Source: G016756615 sp050958605 (GTDB taxonomy: Bacteria; Pseudomonadota; Alphaproteobacteria; Rhizobiales; Rhizobiaceae). Taken from it: DNA of 64,000 bases. A program made the translations under genes and the position numbers. A model generated the notes under the pieces. That model ran no database searches. It had not been told where the DNA came from and saw only the letters and a list, made by a program, of their open reading frames with translations. Where the stretch lies: NCBI RefSeq assembly GCF_050958605.1, contig NZ_JBJHDO010000005.1:248001-312000 (forward strand), read 5' to 3'. This document shows, piece by piece, positions 25,922-34,644 of this stretch; position 1 is the stretch's first letter; every line of letters begins with the position of its first letter.

Positions 25922-26713
25922 CTAATCCGCCCGCTCATCTCTCCAGCGGTCGATGAGAGCGGTGGTGCAGCCGAGACTGCGCGAAATCTTGTGCGCAGCC
26001 TCAATTGCAAGCTCGACGACGCGATCGTGAGGGATGCTGATAGTGCCCATCGCGTAGGCGAGGCTGAGGCCTGCTACGATCGCTCCTGACTCGTTGGCGA
26101 TCGGCGCAGCAACCGAAATCACACCGGGAAGATTCTCCTCTCGCACCTGAGAATAACCTGCCCGACGGATACTCGGGAGCTGCGCGAGGACAGTCTCCGG
26201 ATCAATGATCGTATGCTCTGTCTTCTTGGGCAGCGGGCTGTCGCCGAGGAGTGCGCGGGCCTGCCTCACCGGAAGTGCAGCGAGGAGTATTTTGCCTAAA
26301 GCCGTGCAATGCATCGAGAGGGGCTCCCCGGCGTCCACGCGCAAAATGATCCGACGGCTGGGAACCGAAAGAAGATATATGCCTCGGTCTCCCGAGATCG
26401 CGCCCAGATAGCCGTTCAGGCTCTCCTCGTCGGCCAGCTTGCGAAGAATGTCGTGGGCGCTGCGCATCAGACCGTCGGCGTTGCGGTTGGACGCGCCAAG
26501 GGCCATCGATCGATGACCAATCCGATAACGCCGGGTCGAAGGATCCTGCTCAACGAAGCCGTAAGACGACAGCGTATTCAGCAGTCGCTGCACGATGGCC
26601 GAACTGAGCTCCAGATGCCTGCCGATTTCGCGCACGCCCATGGGAACTGGGGAAGCATCGATCACCATCAGGATGTCCAGGCCGCGCGCAAGAGATTGGC
26701 TGATCGATTTCAT
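25922..26713 (-). CDS. IclR family transcriptional regulator
   Basis: 263 residues. N-terminal winged HTH (ARGLDILMVIDASPVPMGVR, then LSSAIVQRLLNTL) and C-terminal IclR effector domain (HCTALGKILLAAL, RRAGYSQVREENLPGVISVA). It is the first gene of the minus-strand importer operon, 41-52 bp before the binding-protein gene, so it is probably a local ligand-responsive regulator of that operon. Confidence 0.93.
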   Translation of the reverse strand: MKSISQSLARGLDILMVIDASPVPMGVREIGRHLELSSAIVQRLLNTLSSYGFVEQDPSTRRYRIGHRSMALGASNRNADGLMRSAHDILRKLADEESLNGYLGAISGDRGIYLLSVPSRRIILRVDAGEPLSMHCTALGKILLAALPVRQARALLGDSPLPKKTEHTIIDPETVLAQLPSIRRAGYSQVREENLPGVISVAAPIANESGAIVAGLSLAYAMGTISIPHDRVVELAIEAAHKISRSLGCTTALIDRWRDERAD

Positions 26714-26715
26714 GT

Positions 26716-26754
26716 GTTCCTATTATCGGAGCATCGTTCCTATTTTTATTGAAC
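26716..26754. promoter_or_regulatory. Candidate IclR autoregulatory operators
   Basis: GTTCCTATT occurs twice as a direct repeat (26716-26724 and 26736-26744), exactly 20 bp apart, about two helical turns, immediately upstream of the iclR-type start. The second copy also pairs as GTTC (26736-26739) / GAAC (26751-26754). The region is AT-rich and must contain the operon promoter. Tandem sites on one DNA face are common for IclR proteins. Confidence 0.5.
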
Positions 26755-27088
26755 ATATGAGTCGCCGGTGAGTCAAGGCAGGAGATCCCGACGGAGGCGA
26801 AAAATCCGATCTGGAGGGTAGGGCTGTTTCCTATCTCTCATTTGCTTGAGAGGAATTTCCCAGTCTGCGGCGAGCATGCGCGGCGCGTCGATCGCAACGC
26901 GCAAGCCGCTCGTCGCGAGGGGAAGCCCCTTGTGAACGCGGCAATGGTACTCCTCCAACGAGCTGGCCCGGGACTTGAGGCACCACCTGCGCAAAGACGA
27001 AGGTGCCGGACGCTCGCCTGGATGCTGTCGCAAGCTTGACAAGGCATGGCGTCCACGCCAGCCTTTGGGCAGTGGAGGAACCAGAGAC
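26755..27088. other. Intergenic region between importer operon and TRAP genes
   Basis: No recognisable gene. Short frames on both strands have no family resemblance. Promoter elements for the TRAP small-permease gene should lie near its 3' side; GGAGGA at 27075-27080 is that gene's ribosome-binding site. Confidence 0.4.
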
Positions 27089-27580
27089 ATGACGCCAACC
27101 GATGAAAGCCTGAACGAACTCGATCCCAATGCCCATAACGGCATTGCCAAAGTCGCAGAGGCTCTTTCGGCCGTCCTGCTTGTCACGCTCGGCCTGATGC
27201 TGCTGGGCTCAACGATGATGCGTCACGTCGGAATGGGCGATCCGCGCCTGTTCGAATTGACCCGTGTCGCGTTCGTCTATCTGGTCGGCTTCTCCGCAAT
27301 CGCTGCCTATCTGCGGGTGCAGAACATCGTGGTGCCGGGTATCTGGCGGATGAACTCCGCTACACACCAGGCTGCCTGTACATTTATCTGTGGTGTACTG
27401 ACTTGGCTCACCGGCCAGTACATCTATTCGACAGGGTGGGAGACCGACACCATGTCGCTCCTGCAACTGCCGGAAAACACTCCCTATGTGCCGGTGTTCC
27501 TGTTCGCGTTGGCGATCACGCTCCTGAGCGCCGCGCGCATGGTGCGCGCATTTCGGAGCGATGGTCCTTCTAGAGTCTAG
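27089..27580 (+). CDS. TRAP transporter small permease (DctQ type)
   Basis: 163 residues from the ATG at 27089, with GGAGGA upstream; the frame is open further but without a site. Four hydrophobic segments (about 20-45, 55-80, 95-115, 128-150) and the family pattern LTRVAFVYLVGFSAIAAYLR, equivalent to the DctQ E(L)xR..V.W..F.G...A motif. The matching large permease is 1.2 kb away at 28822, separated by a minus-strand LysR gene, an unusual arrangement. Confidence 0.83.
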   Translation: MTPTDESLNELDPNAHNGIAKVAEALSAVLLVTLGLMLLGSTMMRHVGMGDPRLFELTRVAFVYLVGFSAIAAYLRVQNIVVPGIWRMNSATHQAACTFICGVLTWLTGQYIYSTGWETDTMSLLQLPENTPYVPVFLFALAITLLSAARMVRAFRSDGPSRV

Positions 27581-27625
27581 ATCCGGCTCGGTATAAGCAA
27601 GACCCAGCTTTCGGTACGAACACTT

Positions 27626-28564
27626 CTATAGTTCAGCCGATTTCGATACGTAGCGCGCCGTTGGCCAGTGACCGGCCTCTATCCGCGCGCGAGCGGTGTC
27701 GTGCAGGATCTGAACCACGACCTTCATGCCGACGGTCGCGCGATGGTCCGCGCGCCGCGCCATCGCCCAGTGCATGGACAGGCGCGTGAGCGGGGCGGCA
27801 CTGATTCTCCCTCTCGCTATGTCCTCGGCAAGCGCGGAATAGGGTAGCACGGTGAAGCAGCGGCCGGTTGCGGCGATTGCGATCATCAGGTGCGTACTGC
27901 TGGCCTCGATCCTGAGATCAAGCGCGCGCTGGGCCTTTGAGAAATGCCGCGCCAGGATCATGGTCACGCCGTTCTGGGGGCTTGCCTGGACGAGGGGGAG
28001 GTCCAGCAGCTTTTCTACGGCGAAGCGTTCGTTGCGATCCAGTTCGAAACGTGGTGCGCCCGCAACGAAGAGCTTTTCCGTGACAAAGGGCAGCCGGGTG
28101 AGGCCGGCACCATATTCATCGGCCGAGAGAACGCCCAGGTCGAGCAGCCCCTGATTCAGCTGGTCACGGATCTGGTGTGGCGCGCCTTCGAAGATCCGCA
28201 ATCGGAGCTTTGGTGCCGTTTCCCACAGTCGGTCCACGAGTGCGGCGGCAAGCATCGCATTGAGCGGAGTGGGAAGACCGACTGCGATCTCGCCTTCCGG
28301 CTCGCTCGCGCTCGCGGTTATCTCGTTGCGGATTTCATCGATATCGCGCAGCAGCTTCTCTGCACGTTTCCTCAGCACTCGACCTGCGTCGGTGAGCGCA
28401 ACGCCGCGACCGTGGCGTTCGAAGAGCCGTGCGCCGACCTCGCCTTCGAGCAGCTGCATCTGCCTGCTCAATGCAGGCTGCGTCAAATGCAGTTGCGCGG
28501 ACGAGCGGCTCAGGTTTCCCATCTCGGCAAGTTTCAGAAATGACTTCAGTAGCTTAGGTGTCAT
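27626..28564 (-). CDS. LysR family transcriptional regulator
   Basis: 312 residues from the ATG at 28564; the open frame extends upstream without LysR homology. The N-terminal HTH is canonical: LKSFLKLAEMGNLSRSSAQL, then LTQPALSRQMQLLEGEVGAR LF-type continuation, followed by the LysR substrate-binding fold (EIAVGLPTPLNAMLAAALV). It is convergent with the TRAP small permease (46 bp between stops) and divergent from the TRAP large permease and catabolic genes, so it most likely regulates that operon. Confidence 0.92.
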   Translation of the reverse strand: MTPKLLKSFLKLAEMGNLSRSSAQLHLTQPALSRQMQLLEGEVGARLFERHGRGVALTDAGRVLRKRAEKLLRDIDEIRNEITASASEPEGEIAVGLPTPLNAMLAAALVDRLWETAPKLRLRIFEGAPHQIRDQLNQGLLDLGVLSADEYGAGLTRLPFVTEKLFVAGAPRFELDRNERFAVEKLLDLPLVQASPQNGVTMILARHFSKAQRALDLRIEASSTHLMIAIAATGRCFTVLPYSALAEDIARGRISAAPLTRLSMHWAMARRADHRATVGMKVVVQILHDTARARIEAGHWPTARYVSKSAEL

Positions 28565-28821
28565 CGGGAAGCGCCCAAGCGATGAGTTTATTTTATATCT
28601 TTTATGCGGATTAAAAATTTGTCGCAATGGAGTCGCGAAGCTAGTCTTTCCCGAAATGCCGACGATGATCGGCAAACGTACCGGCGAATATCCGGACGAT
28701 AGGGAGGTTTGAGCATGCGACTGCGGCCGGCAGCGCCATTCCCGATCCATTGTACGAGTGGCTGCCCGAAGCGGGTCGAACCGGCAACTCTATCCACATA
28801 CCCGTCAATTGGCAGGCCGGA
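28565..28821. promoter_or_regulatory. Divergent promoter region between LysR and TRAP large permease
   Basis: An AT-rich stretch at about 28580-28625 adjoins the LysR start and fits a LysR-controlled divergent promoter. The frame of the permease is open through part of this region (TTG at 28750), so the true start is uncertain. An ATG at 28715 with GGGAGG before it is out of frame with the permease and gives only a short peptide. Confidence 0.4.
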
Positions 28822-30120
28822 ATGACGGCGGCGCTTGTCATGTTCGTGGTCATGATAGGCCTGATCGTGCTGGGTTTCGACGTAGCCCTCTCCATGATCG
28901 GGGCGTCCGCGATTTACGTGCTGATCACCTATCTCACCGAAGGTCAGAACCTCAGTTCCATCCTGCCGCAGTTGATGGGCGACGGCATAAACGCCGAACT
29001 GCTGTTTGCCGTACCGCTCTTTGTGCTGATGGGCAATCTGATGCACACCAGCGGCATAACCGAGACATTGATGCGCGCGCTGCTGAAGGGACTGCACCGG
29101 CTTCCTGGCCCGCTGGGATATGTCAATGTGCTGGCCAATATCGTGATGTCGGGCATGTCGGGTTCGGCGATCGCCGATGCTGCCGCAACGAGCACCATTC
29201 TTGTGCGGCCCATGGTCAGGACCGGCTATGACCCTGCCGAGGCGGGTGCCTTGACCGCGGCCGCGGCGACGATCGGACCAATAACACCCCCCAGCATCCC
29301 TTTCGTTCTGATCGGCGGCCTGGCTGGTGTCTCGATCGGGCAGCTCTTCGTAGCCGGCATCCTTCCGGGTGTGCTGGTCGCCCTCATTCTGATCATGTGG
29401 GTCGGCTTCCGCGCCCGCAATCTTCCGAAAGTCAAGGTCGAAGAGATCTTTCCGCGACGTACCGGTCCCGTTCTGTCGGCGATCCAGCTTTCCTTCGCCA
29501 TCCTGCTGCCGGTCGTCGTCGTCGGCTCGATGGTGACAGGCGCGGCGACAGTGACGGAATCGGCCGCGATCGGCTGCGCACTGGCGGTGATCGGCCTTTT
29601 GACCGTGTTCAACGTACGTGACTGGAAAGCCACCTATCGCGCCCTTGTCAGCTCGGCCACGAGCGTCGGCGCGATCCTGATCACGGTCGCGGCCAGCGCG
29701 CCCATAGGCTGGATCCTGGCCCGCGAAGGCATTGGCAACTATGTCGGCGATTTTCTGCAGATGATGGCTGCCACCCCTGTGCTGATGTGGTTCGTGACCG
29801 TCACGGCCTTGCTCATTCTCGGCCTCGCGCTCGAGCCGATACCGCTCATCCTCATCCTGACGCCGATCATCTATCCGCAACTCGGTGGGATGGGCGTCGA
29901 CCCCGTGCATTTTTCGGTCGTCATGACGCTGGCCCTGATGATCGGGCTGATATCGCCGCCGGTCGGCATAAGCCTCTTTACCGTGTCGCAGGCCTCCGGC
30001 GTGCCGCTCAAGCCTCTGTTGCGGGCATCATGGCCGTTCGTCGGTCTGCTCGGTATCGGCGCCTACATCCTGGCACTCGTGCCCTGGATCTCGCTCTGGC
30101 TGCCATCGCTCTTCTTCTAG
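28822..30120 (+). CDS. TRAP transporter large permease (DctM type)
   Basis: 432 residues from the ATG at 28822, the usual DctM length; a TTG at 28750 would add 24 polar residues with no family match. About twelve hydrophobic segments. Family features: VPLFVLMGNLMHTSGITE, NIVMSGMSGSAIADAAATS, AGALTAAAATIGPITPPSIP and LMIGLISPPVGISLF. It forms the proton/sodium-coupled channel of a TRAP uptake system with the small permease at 27089 and the binding protein directly downstream. Confidence 0.9.
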   Translation: MTAALVMFVVMIGLIVLGFDVALSMIGASAIYVLITYLTEGQNLSSILPQLMGDGINAELLFAVPLFVLMGNLMHTSGITETLMRALLKGLHRLPGPLGYVNVLANIVMSGMSGSAIADAAATSTILVRPMVRTGYDPAEAGALTAAAATIGPITPPSIPFVLIGGLAGVSIGQLFVAGILPGVLVALILIMWVGFRARNLPKVKVEEIFPRRTGPVLSAIQLSFAILLPVVVVGSMVTGAATVTESAAIGCALAVIGLLTVFNVRDWKATYRALVSSATSVGAILITVAASAPIGWILAREGIGNYVGDFLQMMAATPVLMWFVTVTALLILGLALEPIPLILILTPIIYPQLGGMGVDPVHFSVVMTLALMIGLISPPVGISLFTVSQASGVPLKPLLRASWPFVGLLGIGAYILALVPWISLWLPSLFF

Positions 30121-30140
30121 CTTTAAAGGGAGGAAACAAC

Positions 30141-31118
30141 GTGATCAGGAATATCGTAAGGTCGGCATCGCTGATGGCAATCGCCTTCGCCGGCTTGTCC
30201 TATGCTTCCCTGGCTCATGCCATTACGCTGCGGGCGGCGGACGTGCAGGCCAACACCGCCTATGAAACCGGGCTGAAGTCCTTTGCGGCAAAAGTGGAGG
30301 AAGCCACACAAGGGCGCGTCACCGTACAGGTGACCATGGGCACCGCGCTCGGCAGCGAGGCCGACATCGTCAAGCAGGTTCGTCAGGGCACGCTCGACAT
30401 CGCCCAGGTCGGCCTGTCGGGCTACGACAAGTTCCAGCTCTTCTACATCCCGTTCCTGTTCGACAAGGACAAGATGATGGATTTCACCAAAAGTGAAATT
30501 GCAGATCAGTGGAAGAAGGACGTGTTGAAGGACTGGAACGTCCATCTACTCGAATACATTTACTTTGGGCCACGCCACATCACGGCAAACAAGCCCATCC
30601 TGAAGCCGGAAGATCTTCAGGGAGTGAAGATCCGCGTCCCGCAGTTCCCGACGATGGTGGACGCCTTCCAGAAGTGGGGTGCAAACGTCATCGCCATGCC
30701 GGTGGGTGAACTGTATATATCGCTGCAGACCGGCACGATCGACGCGCAGGAAAATCCGCTCAACTTCGTCGTGGGCACCAGCCTGTTCGAAGTCCAGAAG
30801 GCACTTTCCCTCACAGCTCACGTCCAGGCGCCGCGTTTCCTGTTCATCAGCGATCAAGCCATGCAGCGCCTGACCCCCGAAGACCAGGCCGCCTTACGCA
30901 AGGCGGCGGCCGAGGTTGCTGCCGATACGCAGAAGGAACTTCTTACGTCCGAGGAAAAGTATCGTCAGACGCTCAAGGACAAGGGCATGACCGTGCACGA
31001 GGTCGATCCTGCTTCGTTCATCCCGCTCGTCTCCGATGTCGGCAAGGACGCTGCCGAAAAGCTCTGGGGTCCCGGTGTCCTCGACAAGATCCGCCAGGAA
31101 TACGGACCCAAGAAGTAG
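30141..31118 (+). CDS. TRAP transporter substrate-binding protein (DctP type)
   Basis: 325 residues from the GTG at 30141, preceded by GGGAGGA. Signal peptide VIRNIVRSASLMAIAFAG through SLAHA, then the DctP fold with LRAADVQANTAYETGLKSFA, the LKPEDLQGVKIRVPQFP motif (the conserved Arg that contacts a substrate carboxylate) and GELYISLQTGTIDAQENPL. The ligand should therefore be an organic acid. Part of the catabolic operon. Confidence 0.92.
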   Translation: MIRNIVRSASLMAIAFAGLSYASLAHAITLRAADVQANTAYETGLKSFAAKVEEATQGRVTVQVTMGTALGSEADIVKQVRQGTLDIAQVGLSGYDKFQLFYIPFLFDKDKMMDFTKSEIADQWKKDVLKDWNVHLLEYIYFGPRHITANKPILKPEDLQGVKIRVPQFPTMVDAFQKWGANVIAMPVGELYISLQTGTIDAQENPLNFVVGTSLFEVQKALSLTAHVQAPRFLFISDQAMQRLTPEDQAALRKAAAEVAADTQKELLTSEEKYRQTLKDKGMTVHEVDPASFIPLVSDVGKDAAEKLWGPGVLDKIRQEYGPKK

Positions 31119-31121
31119 GCC

Positions 31122-32015
31122 ATGACCGTGACACGCACCGCTTCGGCCCCGGTCTCGCGGGTAACCGCGCCGCTTTTTGTCCCCGCCCTCGACGAGCGCA
31201 AGCTTGCCAAGGCCATGGCCATCGCACAGGCCGTCATCATCGATCTCGAGGATGCGACGGCCGACAGCCGCAAGGCGGAAGCCCAGCAATGGGTTGCGCA
31301 TCTTGGTCCCGACAGGGGGCAGCAGCGGTGGGTGCGGGTCAACAGCGTCGACACCGGCATGTGCAGGGAGGATATCCTGGCGGTCGCCCCCGTGGCATCG
31401 GTGATCGTTTTGCCCAAATGTCAGGGTAAATCAGACATCGATCTGGCGGTCGGTGCCCTCCATGCGGTAGGTGCGGACAGCGTTCTCGTGCCGATCGTGG
31501 AGACTGCGATCGGCATCGAGGCAGTGCTGGAGATCGCACGCGCCGCGCCCGGCCGGATCGCACGACTGGCATTGGGGCTTGGCGACTTCTCCAAGGACAT
31601 GCAGGTTGTCTGGGAACCCGGAAGCCCCTTGAGCGAGCACGCCCGCTGTCGCGTCGCCATTGCGTCGCGAGTGGCGGGGCTCGCCAAGCCGATCGATTCC
31701 GTCATTCCACGTCTGGACGACATCGGCATGTTGCGCGACGACATTGCCCGCGGTCGGGCTGCGGGCTTCGGCGGCAAATTCTGCATACATCCCACCCAGC
31801 TTGACGAAGTGATTGCCGGCTTTCGCCCTTCGGAAGAGGAACTCGGCCTCGAACGGCGCAAGGTCGAAGCTTTCGTCGAGGCGCTTGCCAGCGGCACGGC
31901 GGCGGTCGTGGTAGATGGCCACTTCGTCGACTACCCCGTGGCCGAACTCGCCGAGGCAAGGCTTGCCGCGGAAGGCCGCGCCACCGGCCTGCTCGCGCCT
32001 CGCCAGTCATCCTGA
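31122..32015 (+). CDS. CitE-like HpcH/HpaI aldolase / CoA-ester lyase
   Basis: 297 residues, usual for CitE-like lyases. APLFVPALDERKLAKAM is the family N-terminus; the metal-binding acidic residues lie in VIIDLEDATADSRKAEA, and VPIVETAIGIEAVLEIA and FSKDMQVVW plus GFGGKFCIHPTQLDEVI (C-terminal Lys/His region) follow. Related enzymes cleave citramalyl-CoA, malyl-CoA or beta-methylmalyl-CoA. With an HMG-CoA-lyase-like gene next to it, a branched hydroxyacyl-CoA substrate is plausible (inference). Starts 3 bp after the binding-protein stop. Confidence 0.87.
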   Translation: MTVTRTASAPVSRVTAPLFVPALDERKLAKAMAIAQAVIIDLEDATADSRKAEAQQWVAHLGPDRGQQRWVRVNSVDTGMCREDILAVAPVASVIVLPKCQGKSDIDLAVGALHAVGADSVLVPIVETAIGIEAVLEIARAAPGRIARLALGLGDFSKDMQVVWEPGSPLSEHARCRVAIASRVAGLAKPIDSVIPRLDDIGMLRDDIARGRAAGFGGKFCIHPTQLDEVIAGFRPSEEELGLERRKVEAFVEALASGTAAVVVDGHFVDYPVAELAEARLAAEGRATGLLAPRQSS

Positions 32016-32038
32016 ATCACAGATAGCGAAAGCTGCAA

Positions 32039-33001
32039 ATGTCTCAATCCAAACCTCGCATTGTCGAATTGCTGACGCGCGATGGTCTTCAGACCATGGT
32101 GCATGAGAGCGGCTGGCACGTTCCGACCACGGCCGACAAGGTCGCTTTCATTCGCAAGGCGGCGGAAGCTGGTGTGCCGGAGATTGAGATCACCGGCTTC
32201 GTGCATCCCAAGGCTGTGCCGCCGCTGGCCGATGCGATCGATGTCGCACGCCAGGTGTCCGGCATGAAGGGCACGGTCATCCGGGCGCTCGTGCCCAACT
32301 ACAAGGGCGCGCTGAATGCATTGGAGGCGGGCGTGCCGAAGTTTTCCTGCCTCATCGTGGGCAGCGAGACCTACCAGAAGAAGAACTCCAACATGTCGAT
32401 CGCAGACAATGTCCGGGAGATAGAACGGATCGCGGAATTGGGACGCCGTGAGGACCGCGTCGTGTCCGTCGGCATGGGTATCTGCTTTGCCTGCCCTTAC
32501 GAAGGCAAGATCCCCCTCAAGGCGATCATGGACTTGATCGACCAGTTCGTCGCCTTCGGCATCGATGAGGTCTCGATCGCCGACAGCATCGGTCATGCAA
32601 GCCCGATCGACATCCGCGAGAGGGTGGACGCGATATTGCAGCGGCACCCGCATCTCACGCTTGGCCTGCATCTTCACGACTCCAGCGGCATGGCGTTGGC
32701 CAACATCTATGCGGGATGGCTGGCAGGCGCGAAGATCTTTGAAACCTGCACAGGGGGCTATGGTGGCGGCATCGCCATGCCGATCAGCGTCAACGGAATG
32801 GGCAACGTCGCGACCGAGGACGTCGTCAACCTCTTCCATTCGATGGGCGTCGATACCGGCATCGATCTAGAGAAGATCCGCAAGGCCGGCCGCTGGTTTG
32901 CCGACCTCGTCGGCGTACCGCCGCGCTCGCGCATCGCCTCCAACGGCACTCTCGCCGATCTCAACAGGATTGGCCGCAAACTACTGGAGCAGCAGTCATG
33001 A
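32039..33001 (+). CDS. Hydroxymethylglutaryl-CoA lyase-like enzyme
   Basis: 320 residues of the HMGL-like TIM-barrel family. The N-terminal RDGLQ motif (LTRDGLQTMVH), metal-binding HxH in LGLHLHDSSG and the catalytic cysteine loop ETCTGGYGG are all visible. The family retro-aldol/Claisen-cleaves 3-hydroxy-3-methylglutaryl-CoA or analogues to acetoacetate plus acetyl-CoA. Neighbouring acyl-CoA ligase and CoA-transferase would supply the thioester. Stop overlaps the ligase start as ATGA. Confidence 0.9.
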   Translation: MSQSKPRIVELLTRDGLQTMVHESGWHVPTTADKVAFIRKAAEAGVPEIEITGFVHPKAVPPLADAIDVARQVSGMKGTVIRALVPNYKGALNALEAGVPKFSCLIVGSETYQKKNSNMSIADNVREIERIAELGRREDRVVSVGMGICFACPYEGKIPLKAIMDLIDQFVAFGIDEVSIADSIGHASPIDIRERVDAILQRHPHLTLGLHLHDSSGMALANIYAGWLAGAKIFETCTGGYGGGIAMPISVNGMGNVATEDVVNLFHSMGVDTGIDLEKIRKAGRWFADLVGVPPRSRIASNGTLADLNRIGRKLLEQQS

Positions 33002-34644
33002 GTCCAAACACCCGAACGCCTCCGGCCCTAACCTTTGGGGGTCTGCTTCGAGCCAATGCTCGCGACCATGGCGAGCGCCGGGCGATCCTGTTCGAAGGCG
33101 AAACCATCACCTGGCGCGACCTGGACGCCACGGCCGACCGCTTTGCCAAGGCTCTGCTCGCTTCGGGCATCGGCCACGGCGACATGGTTTCGATCCATGC
33201 CGCAAACCGCCCGGAATGGCTTTACATCGCCATGGGCTGTGCGCGCATCGGTGCGCGCCTTTCGCCGCTCAACACGTTCCACCTGGACGACGAGATCTCA
33301 CAGCAGCTCGCCCATTCGGAGGCACGCCTGCTCTTCATCGTCGATCGCATTCGCCGCAAGACCTATGGCGAGATGTGGCAGCGGCTGCTGCCCGAGCTGA
33401 AGGAATCGTCCCCGAAGCACTTCTCGCGCTTCCCTACGGTGGAGAAGGTGGTGCAGCTACGCGGCGATGGCCACCCGGGCACCATGGACCTCAAAAGCTG
33501 GCTTGCCAGCGGAAATGCTGTTTCCGACGCCGCTCTGGCAGAAGCCGAGGCAAAGGTCTCGAAGGATGACGATCTCTACGTTCTCTATACCAGCGGCTCA
33601 ACGGGTGTGCCGAAAGGTGTTCGGTTGCGCCATGGCGATGCGCTGATGAACGACTTCCTGATCGGCGAGCGCCAGGGACTAACGGAACAGGATTGCACCT
33701 GGATCGCGACCCCGATGTTCTATGGTCTGGCGACGATCAATGCCATTCCCGCTATCTGGACGCATGCCGGCGCAATCCTCCTGCAAGAGATATTCGAGCC
33801 GGGCGAAGCGCTGGAGGCTATCGAGAAATACCGCCCGACGACCTATGTCAGTCTGGCCAACATGACGCGGGCGCTCTACCAGCATCCCGATCTCCACAAG
33901 CGCGACATCTCTTCGTTGAAGAAGGGCATTGCCGGCTTCTCGACCGAGGATCTTCGTATCGCCATAGAAGGGTTAGGCATCACACATTGCTGCGCGATGT
34001 ATGGACTGACCGAGACCTATGGCAACTGCTTCATCACCCATTGGCAGGACTCGGTCGAGACTCGCACGACCTCTTCCGGCCACCTTCTCGAAGGCTGGGA
34101 ATACCGTGTGGTGGATGAGGATGGAAATCGCGTCGCCGACGGCCAGATGGGACTTCTCGAGGTCAAGGGTCGCGCCATGCCGGGCTACCTGCGCAATCCC
34201 GCCGCAAATGCCGAAGCCTTCTGTGACGACGGCTATTTCCGCACGGGCGACCTTGTGCAGATCGACGCCGACGGCCGCCTGCATTTCCATGGGCGCAAGA
34301 AGGAAATCCTCAAAGTCGGTGGTGTGAATATCTCGCCGGCCGAGGTCGAGAAGGTCATCGACACCCATCCGGATATTGCCGAATGCCATGTCATCGGAAT
34401 CCCCGACGATACCAAGGGTGAGCTTATCGCGGCCTTCGTCGATCCAGGTAAGGCCAAACTTACCGAAGACGAGGTGAAGCTATTCGTCTCCTCGCGCGCG
34501 GCGCGCTTCAAGGTGCCGACCTACGTGTTCTTCATGGCGAAGGAGGATATGCCGCGGCTGGCGAGTGGCAAGGTTCCGAAATATCAGTTGCGCGAAGTCG
34601 CACAGCGCATGCTGCGCGAAGGAAAGGCAGACAAAGTTGCCTAG
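32998..34644 (+). CDS. AMP-dependent acyl-CoA synthetase/ligase
   Basis: 548 residues. ANL-superfamily motifs in order: YTSGSTGVPKGV (AMP/phosphate loop), YGLTETYGN, GYFRTGDLVQID (hinge) and SGKVPKYQLRE with the catalytic lysine. It activates a carboxylic acid to acyl-AMP and then acyl-CoA. In this operon it probably primes the imported acid for the CitE- or HMG-lyase-like step; exact acid unknown. Overlaps both neighbours, supporting co-translation. Confidence 0.93.
   Translation: MSPNTRTPPALTFGGLLRANARDHGERRAILFEGETITWRDLDATADRFAKALLASGIGHGDMVSIHAANRPEWLYIAMGCARIGARLSPLNTFHLDDEISQQLAHSEARLLFIVDRIRRKTYGEMWQRLLPELKESSPKHFSRFPTVEKVVQLRGDGHPGTMDLKSWLASGNAVSDAALAEAEAKVSKDDDLYVLYTSGSTGVPKGVRLRHGDALMNDFLIGERQGLTEQDCTWIATPMFYGLATINAIPAIWTHAGAILLQEIFEPGEALEAIEKYRPTTYVSLANMTRALYQHPDLHKRDISSLKKGIAGFSTEDLRIAIEGLGITHCCAMYGLTETYGNCFITHWQDSVETRTTSSGHLLEGWEYRVVDEDGNRVADGQMGLLEVKGRAMPGYLRNPAANAEAFCDDGYFRTGDLVQIDADGRLHFHGRKKEILKVGGVNISPAEVEKVIDTHPDIAECHVIGIPDDTKGELIAAFVDPGKAKLTEDEVKLFVSSRAARFKVPTYVFFMAKEDMPRLASGKVPKYQLREVAQRMLREGKADKVA

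Noticed and set aside
28588..29910. 440-codon minus-strand frame
   Set aside because: Antisense to the TRAP large permease; composition rich in His, Gln, Asp and Arg and no domain.
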